From NCBI GenBank assembly GCA_025996655.1, contig BNTO01000016.1:1-10204 (forward strand): 10,204 bases of DNA, given 5' to 3'. Shown one piece after another: positions 1-5,897 of the stretch. How positions within the stretch are numbered: position 1 is the stretch's first letter; every line of letters begins with the position of its first letter. The position numbers and the translations under genes are program-made. The notes beneath the pieces are model-generated. The model ran no database searches. It was not told where the DNA came from and saw only the letters and a program-made list of their open reading frames with translations. The stretch is from Alphaproteobacteria bacterium (GTDB lineage: Bacteria; Pseudomonadota; Alphaproteobacteria; BNTO01).

Positions 1-1
1 T

Positions 2-172
2 TCGGATAGGCGTACCCAAAACGGCAAAGGGGCTGTGGTACGATGCCTTTTGGATGAGAATATTTAGGAAGCGGAACGCAAGGTCACCGATAGCGAACGC
101 GAAGCCGTTACTATAGGCCGTGATGATTTTCATGGTGAAGGAAACTATGTCCTTTTACCTATAGAAAGGTGA
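2..172 (+). pseudogene. Decayed 3' end of an ISAzo13-type (Rhodopirellula-type DDE) transposase
   Basis: Read in the frame beginning at base 2, this stretch gives a C-terminal block resembling the end of ISAzo13-family transposases: GKGAVVRCLLDEN, then KVTDSEREAV, then RDDFHGEGNYVLLP, ending at a TGA (170-172). As I recall the family, its tail reads like 'TGLKV..xLDxNxYxxGIKVSDEExxAL.....DxFHGEWNYTI.P'. The DxFHGExNY and LDEN parts line up well. One in-frame TAG (65-67) falls exactly where the family has a Tyr, and the family Trp of GEWNY is Gly here, so the copy looks inactivated. The left part lies outside the window. The match is from memory of the family, not from a search. A chance open frame is the alternative, because a minus-strand frame (133-2) is open as well. 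Confidence 0.5.
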
Positions 173-300
173 CATGCCCCTTTGTTTGGTAACAATTCCT
201 ATGCAGATAACTGTCTCAAAATTTTATCTGTTACAGGTCAAAAATTTGAACTTCTGTTTTTTTTGCGATCTCCTGGTAAGCAACCTATTGTAGAAAGTTT
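173..300. other. Gene-less spacer after the transposase remnant, with an interrupted inverted repeat
   Basis: There is no convincing gene between the transposase remnant and the tolA stop codon. The stretch is AT-rich. CAGATAA (204-210) and TTATCTG (224-230) form a 7-bp inverted repeat with a 13-nt loop. The right arm continues as TTATCTGTTAC (224-234), and the matching GTAACA occurs on the left at 189-194, separated from GATAA by about ten extra bases. A T8 tract follows at about 258-265. This could be the outer end of the decayed insertion sequence or a weak transcription end between the converging transcripts. No terminal repeat can be assigned, because the other IS end is not in the window. 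Confidence 0.35.
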
Positions 301-1197
301 TTATTGGCTCATTTCGCGTGGGTCAAAGACAAAGATCATATGTTTCCAAGATTCGTACTTGGCAGGGTCGAGCGGCAGAGGGCTGCATTCGGGGTCCAAA
401 ACGGCCCGCAGGGCGCTCTCGGCCGCAATACGAAATTCAGGGTCCTTTTTGAAACGTGCGCTGTCGACAATGCTTGCTTTTTTGATAATGCTATCTTGGC
501 CAATAAAAAGTTCAACTTCGACAATCATATTGTAGGCGTCTTTATTTCCGCTTGGCATATTCCAAAAGCGCTTCATATGGCGATTCAATACATCCATTTC
601 TGTTCCCGTTAACTCCTCACCATACGTCTCCGCAAAGGCAGCGCCTTCCGCGCCGTTTGGAATATTTTTTTTGTTTAAGAAATCACCGACGGAGGAAACG
701 GCCTGATCTTTATTGGCTAGGTTGACTTTTGCTTTATGTGGCGCTCCTTTTTTGGGGGATGCTTGGACTGGATTCTTCTTAGGTGTTGGAGCCGGCTTGG
801 GGGAAACGGGCTTGGGTGGCGTTTTTTTTGCAGAGGGCGCAGGCACAGGGAGGACTTCCGAAGGGGCGGCCTCTTTTTTTTCTTCTGCCTTTTCAGCCGT
901 ATCCCTAGTCTTTTCTTGTTTTGTTTCTGGCTTTTCTGGAGCAGGTTCTTTCTTTGCCGACGTCTCTGACCTTTCACTTTGTGTTTCTTTCGGCGCGTAC
1001 GCTTGCTTTTCTCTTGGCTTGGGCCGCCCCACAATGGGGGCGGCGCTTTTAGGGCCAAGGCTCACAAAATCAACAATAAGAGGGCGCGGGGATATTCTGG
1101 ACCGCGTCATCCCAAAAGGCAAGGGGACCAAAAGAAATAATGTCGCCCCAAGATGGAGAAACAAAGACGCCAACGCCGCTTTTTGAAGGGCTGTCAT
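301..1197 (-). CDS. tolA: TolA, cell envelope integrity / Tol-Pal inner-membrane protein
   Basis: TolA links the TolQR motor in the inner membrane to TolB-Pal at the outer membrane and supports envelope constriction and integrity. With the ATG at 1197 the protein has 298 residues: a short cytosolic start, one membrane helix (about 6-27, ending LFLLVPLPFG), a long Lys/Pro/Glu/Ala-rich periplasmic arm (about 50-170) and a C-terminal TolA/TonB-like domain (about 194-298). That domain carries alphaproteobacterial hallmarks: RFWNMPSG, VEVELFIGQD, FRIAAESALRAV, ECSPLPL, KYESW and a final FDPREM. The frame is open upstream to a TTG at 1272, but the ATG is preferred because the membrane segment follows it at once. 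Neither start has a well-spaced Shine-Dalgarno; an AAAGGAG lies 17 nt before the ATG. It is the last gene of the leftward cluster, 98 nt after tsaD. tolQ and tolR are not upstream, and tolB and pal are not downstream. Confidence 0.88.
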   Translation of the reverse strand: MTALQKAALASLFLHLGATLFLLVPLPFGMTRSRISPRPLIVDFVSLGPKSAAPIVGRPKPREKQAYAPKETQSERSETSAKKEPAPEKPETKQEKTRDTAEKAEEKKEAAPSEVLPVPAPSAKKTPPKPVSPKPAPTPKKNPVQASPKKGAPHKAKVNLANKDQAVSSVGDFLNKKNIPNGAEGAAFAETYGEELTGTEMDVLNRHMKRFWNMPSGNKDAYNMIVEVELFIGQDSIIKKASIVDSARFKKDPEFRIAAESALRAVLDPECSPLPLDPAKYESWKHMIFVFDPREMSQ

Positions 1198-1295
1198 AGG
1201 GGAACAAAACCGCACTCCTTTCCTTGAGTGTACTGAAATGTTGGGGTAACAGCCACTTCTTTGCAAAGCCAAAAAAAGACGAAATTTCCTTATCC

Positions 1296-2375
1296 TTAAA
1301 CAACGCTTCTTTCTTCTTTTGGCTCTCTATCTTCTCTTCTCCTTTCCGTTAATTTCCAGCGAGGATTGGCGCTAAAAGAGAAATCATGATGAATATTTTG
1401 CAAATGATACTTCAGCCCAACCCAGGCGATCATCGCAGCGTTGTCCATACATAAAGATAAAGGTGGCGAAAATATTTGAAAGCCACGTTCTTCAAAGAAA
1501 TCCTTAAAACGTTTTTGAATGATTTTATTGGCCGCAACGCCGCCTGTTAGAACAAATCGGCGACTTTGACGAATTTCAGGCGCCATCATGGCAAAAGCAT
1601 TTTTAGCGCGGTCAATGAGGGAGTCGGCAATACCTTTTTGCAAACACGCGGAAATATCATTGATGTCTTGCTCAGAAGGAGGAGCCATTTTTTGAATGAG
1701 AATTCGGAAAGCCGTTTTTAGACCCGAAAAGGATAAATCACACCCGGGGCGCCCTTTGAGGGGGAGCGGCATTTTAAAACGCTCGGGATCGCCTTCTAAC
1801 GCCATTCTCTCAATTTGTGGTCCGCCAGGATAAGGAAGCCCCAAGAAATGTGCGATTTTATCAAACGCTTCCCCTGCTGAATCATCGAGCGTCTCTCCCA
1901 AAAGGCGATAGTGATTCAAGCCATATACTTCTAAAAATTGACAGTGGCCCCCCGAAACAAGCAAAAGCAAATAAGGGAATTCCACATCATCGGTTAAGCA
2001 ACAGACTTGGGCGTGGCCTTCTAAATGATTCACCGCAATAAAAGGCTTTTGATGAACCAAAGCCAGCGTTTTTGCCGCAATCATGCCAATAAGAACGCCT
2101 CCCATAAGGCCCGGGCCGCATGTCGCAGCGATGGCGTCAATTTTTTCGGGTACTAAATTGGCGGCATGAAAAGCCTGTTGGATAATCGGCAAAATCAAAT
2201 CCGCATGAGCCCGCGCGGCAAGTTCTGGTACCACCCCCCCATAATCGGCGTGCTCTTCCACTTGCGTACGTACAATATTGGAAACAATGCGCTCTGTGCC
2301 GCGACCTTCGTCGCACACAATGGCTGCGGCTGTTTCATCGCAACTTGTTTCAATGCCTAAAACAAATTTTGTCAT
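1296..2375 (-). CDS. tsaD: tRNA N6-adenosine threonylcarbamoyltransferase TsaD
   Basis: TsaD transfers the threonylcarbamoyl group from TC-AMP onto A37 of ANN-reading tRNAs (t6A), working with TsaB and TsaE in the cytoplasm. The 359-residue length is normal for the family. Hallmarks are the N-terminal GIETSCDETAAAIV (7-20), YGGVVPELAARAH, the metal-binding pair in NHLEGH (His117 and His121), LLVSGGHCQ, GETLDDSAGEAFDK, LSFSGLKTA, TGGVAANK and the C-terminal CMDNAAMIAW. The start is firm: an AAGGAG (minus strand, 2382-2387) sits 6 nt before the ATG. Only 18 nt separate it from the DUF4280 gene upstream, which implies co-transcription. The final 15 or so residues are Arg/Glu-rich and look like a lineage-specific tail. 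TsaB and TsaE are not in the window. Confidence 0.97.
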   Translation of the reverse strand: MTKFVLGIETSCDETAAAIVCDEGRGTERIVSNIVRTQVEEHADYGGVVPELAARAHADLILPIIQQAFHAANLVPEKIDAIAATCGPGLMGGVLIGMIAAKTLALVHQKPFIAVNHLEGHAQVCCLTDDVEFPYLLLLVSGGHCQFLEVYGLNHYRLLGETLDDSAGEAFDKIAHFLGLPYPGGPQIERMALEGDPERFKMPLPLKGRPGCDLSFSGLKTAFRILIQKMAPPSEQDINDISACLQKGIADSLIDRAKNAFAMMAPEIRQSRRFVLTGGVAANKIIQKRFKDFFEERGFQIFSPPLSLCMDNAAMIAWVGLKYHLQNIHHDFSFSANPRWKLTERRREDREPKEERSVV

Positions 2376-2393
2376 AAAAAACTCCTTGGGAAT

Positions 2394-2783
2394 TTAGGAA
2401 AGAGTACACATGGAAAGGCCTGGAAACAAGATCTGGATAGGCCCTCCCCAGGAGCACATGGCCATAGCACTATCGTTCAAGACAGGAAGATTTTTGAGAA
2501 GAAGCGTAGGATTCAGTGGAATCCAAGGTGCTGTTGTGACAGGAACACAAGGCATGGGCGTCAAAACACCCGCAGCAGCAACGGTTGCAGCGAGAACGGC
2601 GGGATTCGCTATGTTTTGGCACATCGCAAAAGGCATAATATTCAGCATAGGGATGTAATCCATAATGGTTGCTATGGGCATATTCTTTCCTGTAACCATC
2701 TTTGTTGGTAAAACTGTTAAGGGCGATGGCGCTACGCCGAATGCGCATCTGCACAACGCCCCCATGAGAGCGAGCATACCCAT
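2394..2783 (-). CDS. DUF4280 PAAR-like protein (putative spike-tip protein)
   Basis: This 129-residue protein matches the DUF4280 pattern along its whole length: CRCAFGVAPSPLTVLPT (11-27), MPIATIMDYIPMLNIMPF (35-52), MCQNIANP (54-61), GVLTPMPCVPVTTAPW (72-87), NLPVLND (98-104) and MCSWGGPIQI (109-118). DUF4280 proteins are PAAR-like and are found with extracellular contractile injection systems and type VI-like spikes, where such proteins cap the spike. Metal coordination by the repeated Cys residues (11, 13, 55, 79, 110, 126) is an inference. The frame is open to a TTG at 2810, but the ATG at 2783 has a GGAG eight bases upstream and is preferred. It lies 45 nt after the ppiD-like gene and 18 nt before tsaD, all on one strand. 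No tube, sheath, VgrG-like spike or effector gene is nearby, so the function here is unproven. Confidence 0.82.
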   Translation of the reverse strand: MGMLALMGALCRCAFGVAPSPLTVLPTKMVTGKNMPIATIMDYIPMLNIMPFAMCQNIANPAVLAATVAAAGVLTPMPCVPVTTAPWIPLNPTLLLKNLPVLNDSAMAMCSWGGPIQILFPGLSMCTLS

Positions 2784-2791
2784 AAAGAGGA

Positions 2792-2795
2792 CTCC
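2792..2795 (-). promoter_or_regulatory. Ribosome binding site deciding the DUF4280 start
   Basis: GGAG on the minus strand stands 8 nt before the ATG at 2783, whereas the longer TTG start at 2810 has no purine-rich site before it. The shorter product also begins as DUF4280 proteins usually do, a few residues before the CxFG motif. Confidence 0.6.
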
Positions 2796-2828
2796 AACAC
2801 AAAAAAACAAAAATCGCTACGGGAAAAT

Positions 2829-4739
2829 CTAAGAATCTTCTACTTTTTTATAAACTTTTTCCATTACCTTTTTATTAAAAACAATCTTACAAGAGACGAG
2901 AAGGCCATCTTTAAAAAGCTTAAGAGCTTCCTCTTGGGCGCTTTCTTCAAGATTTTTGGCAATAGCTTTCTGTTTTTCTATGTTTTCTGGATCAAGCGAG
3001 CCAAAGATGTTTTGGCGAACCTCGCGCAGGAAAACAACAGCGATATGGCCGTCTAGGGTTTCAAAAAACTCGACCTTGTTCTTTTTTTGCAGCATAAGGC
3101 GCTCAAGTATATCTGGCGTAAACATCTTTGTTATTTCGTGGTCTTTGGTTCCAAGATCGAAGCGCGAAACGGCTATGTTTTTGGGTTTGAACTTGTTTTT
3201 CTTTAAAAGGCGATCCCATTCTTCAATGTCTACATTCACCTTTCCAAAGGTATCGATACACCTCTCCGAAATTTTTTCTTTTCGAATATGTTCCCTGTAA
3301 TCTTTGATGGCCGTCTCTTTTATTTGGCTGATGTCAGGCAAATGTTTGGGGTGGACTTCAACCACTTTGACAATAAACGACGCTCCTTCCCCATCAAGAA
3401 ATTCGCTTTCCGCGTCTTTTTCAAGGGAAAAAGCTAGCTTTTTTACAGCCTCTTGAACAGGGTCGGAGAGATTATTTTCTTTGGCTTTTTCGAGAAAATT
3501 TTCTTCATCACTTCTTGCCAGTGTTATTTTTTTTAGCGGGAATTCTTTGGAAATCTCTTCAAAAGTTTGGCCTGAAGCAAAAGCGTCTTCAATTTTTTCT
3601 TTTGTTTCACTCAGTTGAACACTTCCCTTTCGTGTGCGAATTTCTTTTTCAAGAAGAGGCGTCATTTCCTGAAGAGTCTTGCCTCTGGGGCGCTCGATTT
3701 TTGTCACAACGTAAACACCAAAGCCTTTTTCTAAACGTACGGGACCAAAGGACTCTCCTTCTGCCAAACTAAAAACCGAATCTGAATCGTTTCCAGGCAA
3801 GTCCTTTTTTTCAATCATGACGAATTTTTCAAGTGTTACTCCCGGCAATTTTTTCTTTACAGTATCGGGCGCTGTTTTCTTTAACAGTAGCTTTTTTACA
3901 AGTTCCGCATCGCGATCTGTTTTACACGTAACAAGCGTGACGTCTCTTTTCTCTGGAGTTTCCGAGTCATCTTTTTGGGTTTCAAAAGCCAACTGGAGTT
4001 CCTCTTTGGAAACAGGAATCGTTGCTTCGAACGTCTCATGATCGAAAAGAATAAGTTCAACGTCCCTTTTTTCGCTCACAGAATACTTTTCCTTATTTGT
4101 TTCAACCCAATTTTCAAGGACTTTGGGCGACGGATCATCGACTTGAATGTTTGTTTCGGGAGCTATTAAAATCTCAAAACTTTTCTTTTGTATCAGCGTT
4201 TCAAGCAACAAATCTTTATAAAAAGGATTGATATGTATTCCGGAAAGAACAGGCAGTAAAAGCTGTTGTTGCATCAATTGCGCCTCGACATCGGCAATAA
4301 ATTGCCCAGAAGAAATTCCCGCTTGCTGAAGAACGTGATTAAAAAGGTCCGCGTCAAACTTTCCGTCTTTTTGGAACGTAGGAATACCGCGAATATAACT
4401 TTTTATCACATCTTTGGGGACTACGAGCCCAAGTTTTTTTGGTTCTCTTTTCAAAATGGCGTCCTGCGCAAGGGATTCGGCAATCATCTGGGCGGCTTGC
4501 TCTCTTTCGTCGGAAGAAAGTGCTTGATTTTCTTTTTTCGTTTGACGCGTGTAACGCTGGTAGCTGGAATAAAATTCTTGGAAGGGAACTTTGATGTGTG
4601 CCCCCCGGGCAACAGGCGGCGTGGATGTCAAAATGCGAACAACGTCCATAATTCCAAAGGCGAAAAAACTAATCCCAATGATGCAGAGAATAATTTTAAT
4701 GACTAAACTGCCCGAACGTTCTCGTATTTGCTGTAACAT
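2829..4739 (-). CDS. ppiD: PpiD-like periplasmic folding factor (SurA_N / parvulin-type)
   Basis: This 636-residue protein (E. coli PpiD is about 620) is a membrane-anchored periplasmic chaperone that handles proteins leaving the Sec translocon. It has a basic start (MLQQIRERSG), one membrane helix (about 12-33, VIKIILCIIGISFFAFGIMD) and then the SurA_N-type helical region (about 45-200, with FQEFYSSYQRYTRQ and DGKFDADLFNHVLQQAGIS). A central parvulin-like region (about 265-365) contains FSLAEGESFGPVRLEKGFGVYVVTKIE, and a long charged C-terminal half follows. The parvulin segment keeps the late GPV...G.GVYVVK-type strand, but I do not see the standard early catalytic motifs, so isomerase activity is doubtful. 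It is the first gene of the leftward cluster. There is no good Shine-Dalgarno directly before the ATG; a GAGGAAG lies about 15 nt upstream. Confidence 0.85.
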   Translation of the reverse strand: MLQQIRERSGSLVIKIILCIIGISFFAFGIMDVVRILTSTPPVARGAHIKVPFQEFYSSYQRYTRQTKKENQALSSDEREQAAQMIAESLAQDAILKREPKKLGLVVPKDVIKSYIRGIPTFQKDGKFDADLFNHVLQQAGISSGQFIADVEAQLMQQQLLLPVLSGIHINPFYKDLLLETLIQKKSFEILIAPETNIQVDDPSPKVLENWVETNKEKYSVSEKRDVELILFDHETFEATIPVSKEELQLAFETQKDDSETPEKRDVTLVTCKTDRDAELVKKLLLKKTAPDTVKKKLPGVTLEKFVMIEKKDLPGNDSDSVFSLAEGESFGPVRLEKGFGVYVVTKIERPRGKTLQEMTPLLEKEIRTRKGSVQLSETKEKIEDAFASGQTFEEISKEFPLKKITLARSDEENFLEKAKENNLSDPVQEAVKKLAFSLEKDAESEFLDGEGASFIVKVVEVHPKHLPDISQIKETAIKDYREHIRKEKISERCIDTFGKVNVDIEEWDRLLKKNKFKPKNIAVSRFDLGTKDHEITKMFTPDILERLMLQKKNKVEFFETLDGHIAVVFLREVRQNIFGSLDPENIEKQKAIAKNLEESAQEEALKLFKDGLLVSCKIVFNKKVMEKVYKKVEDS

Positions 4740-4768
4740 GGCTTATTTTTCTTTCTTCCTCATATCTC

Positions 4769-4798
4769 AATTTAAACTAAAACGGCAGATTCCTTCAA
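4769..4798 (-). promoter_or_regulatory. Candidate sigma70-type promoter for the ppiD-DUF4280-tsaD-tolA cluster
   Basis: On the minus strand, TTGAAG (4793-4798) and TAAATT (4769-4774) are separated by 18 nt, each matching four of six consensus positions. Transcription would begin near 4762, leaving a leader of about 22 nt before the ppiD ATG. The region is AT-rich, so a chance match is possible. Confidence 0.35.
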
Positions 4799-4926
4799 TA
4801 GTCTTGGCGCAACGCGTGATGCGACGAAAGGATTTTCAAGGAGATTTTGAAAAATAAAGAAAGGGATGGGGAATTTTTAAAAAGTGAGAGCTTTGATCTT
4901 CTTAACCCGAAACGCTGGGAAAATGC

Positions 4927-4956
4927 TAGACATTTTATTAAAAATCTGTGTATGCT
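4927..4956 (+). promoter_or_regulatory. Candidate sigma70-type promoter for EIIA-Man/HPr
   Basis: TAGACA (4927-4932) and TATGCT (4951-4956) lie 18 nt apart, placing the predicted transcription start near 4963, about 25 nt before the ATG at 4988. This supports 4988 rather than the upstream TTG at 4847 as the translation start, since the longer frame would begin upstream of the transcript. Confidence 0.4.
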
Positions 4957-4987
4957 GCCCGAAGTAGTCCGGGATGGTTTTGCGAAT

Positions 4988-5401
4988 ATGATCGGAATTG
5001 TTATTGTAACGCACGGAAATCTAGGCGAAGAAATGATGAATAGTGCGGCCATGATTTTAGGCGAAACGGCGAAAACAGTTTTTTCCGTGTCCGTTTCTAG
5101 CGTTTCCGCGAAAATCGAAGAAATGCGGGACAATCTCTTAAGCGTGATTGACGAGGCCGAGGAAGGGCAGGGGGCCGTGGTTTGTACTGATTTGTTTGGC
5201 GGGACGCCTTCGAATCTTTCTATTTCTATCTTAGGGATCCGTAACGTCGAAGTAATCGCGGGCGTCAATTTGCCCATGTTACTTAAACTCCTTACTTTGC
5301 GCGAGCAGTGCCCGTCCCTTGATCTTAAAGATGTCTGTGTTTTGGCGGAAGAGGCTGGGAAGAAGCAGATTTCTATTGCCTCGAATTTAATCAAAAAATA
5401 G
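4988..5401 (+). CDS. PTS mannose-type EIIA protein (EIIA-Man / ManX-like)
   Basis: This cytoplasmic phosphocarrier accepts a phosphoryl group from HPr~P. In alphaproteobacteria stand-alone EIIA-Man proteins act mostly in regulation. It has 137 residues, the usual length. Hallmarks are the N-terminal MIGIVIVTHG with the phospho-accepting His9, LGEEMMNSAAMILG, VVCTDLFGGTPSN (64-76, Asp68) and AGVNLPMLLKLL (91-102). The frame is open upstream to a TTG at 4847, with an AAGGAG only 3 nt before it, giving a 47-residue extension that resembles nothing I know. The ATG at 4988 is chosen because family members begin exactly at M-I-G-hydrophobic-VTHG and because a candidate promoter lies within the extension. 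No strong Shine-Dalgarno precedes it (GGGATGG, loosely spaced). HPr follows 8 nt downstream. No sugar-specific IIB, IIC or IID genes are present. Confidence 0.9.
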   Translation: MIGIVIVTHGNLGEEMMNSAAMILGETAKTVFSVSVSSVSAKIEEMRDNLLSVIDEAEEGQGAVVCTDLFGGTPSNLSISILGIRNVEVIAGVNLPMLLKLLTLREQCPSLDLKDVCVLAEEAGKKQISIASNLIKK

Positions 5402-5409
5402 GGCCACCC

Positions 5410-5721
5410 ATGGTCACGAAAAAAGTCGATCATTTTTTAGTGTCCCATCCTCTTGGAATGCATGCGCGCGTTTGTTCGCGGTGGATTAAAAAAATTCAAA
5501 CCCTTCGTTTGGCCGACTGGGACTGCCTTGAAGAGTGGGTTTGGATTGCCTATCAAGACGGCCCTATTCCGGCGGATTCCCTTTTTAAACTGCTTGAAAC
5601 ACGGATTCCCTGTGGTGCAGAGTTTGATCTACTGATGGATGAGCTCTGCTCTTACAATAAGGACGTTGGGAAAGAGTTGGCTTTTATTATTAGTCAAGAC
5701 GCTTTTGAACGGAGCGAATAA
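5410..5721 (+). CDS. Divergent HPr-family phosphocarrier protein
   Basis: HPr relays phosphate from enzyme I to EIIA proteins. This 103-residue version keeps the active-site block HPLGMHAR (13-20), with His18 as the phospho-acceptor and Arg20 beside it. It also keeps the second signature PADSLFKLLETRIPCGAEFDLLMDE (54-78), which parallels the AKSLFKL...GxxxxI.AEG region of E. coli HPr. Ser57 occupies the place of the regulatory serine (Ser46). It departs from the family in three ways: the Pro after HAR is Val, about eight extra residues including three Trp lie between the His and Ser motifs, and the protein extends beyond the usual 85-90 residues. The start is ATG 8 nt after the EIIA stop with only a weak AGGG upstream, so coupled translation is likely. 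HprK and EI are not adjacent. Confidence 0.8.
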   Translation: MVTKKVDHFLVSHPLGMHARVCSRWIKKIQTLRLADWDCLEEWVWIAYQDGPIPADSLFKLLETRIPCGAEFDLLMDELCSYNKDVGKELAFIISQDAFERSE

Positions 5722-5765
5722 TGTCGCCAAGACTTTTTAATTGATACAATGATGGGAGTCGTTGT

Positions 5766-5786
5766 TTTTGAAGAAATTCTTCAAAA
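5766..5786. repeat. Perfect 10-bp inverted repeat in the convergent spacer
   Basis: TTTTGAAGAA and TTCTTCAAAA flank a single central A. As RNA this would fold as an 8-bp AU-rich stem with a 5-nt loop in either direction. It lies between the converging HPr and cca genes, 44 nt after the HPr stop and 111 nt beyond the cca stop. There is no GC-rich stem and no following T tract, so a strong intrinsic terminator is not supported. A weak bidirectional end or a protein-binding site are both possible. Confidence 0.4.
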
Positions 5787-5897
5787 TATCCAACACGTTA
5801 AAAAGTTTGTGCCGATGCAGGTTATCTGAAAGTATAGTGATGATTTTTTATCCTATTGTTCTTCTAAAAAGCCCTGGTATGCTTATGAAGACAAGTC

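Noticed and set aside
2..133. A minus-strand frame (133 to 2) beginning ATG and open to the left edge
   Set aside because: Its translation resembles no family. The opposite-strand frame gives a better match to a transposase tail, so this is probably its shadow.
182..535. A 117-codon open frame on the plus strand entering tolA
   Set aside because: More than half of it is antisense to the conserved TolA C-terminal domain. It is merely the same frame as the transposase remnant continued past its stop.
713..1186. Low-complexity Gly/Phe/Ser-rich open frame on the plus strand
   Set aside because: It is the complement of the Lys/Pro/Ala-rich TolA arm. Such repetitive arms routinely leave long antisense frames open.
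1198..1272. Longer TolA beginning with TTG at 1272
   Set aside because: It would add 25 residues before the membrane helix with no family likeness and no Shine-Dalgarno. The ATG at 1197 starts the usual short cytosolic segment.
4795..5433. A 212-codon open frame on the minus strand
   Set aside because: It is antisense to EIIA-Man, whose motifs are clear, and its translation shows no recognisable domain.
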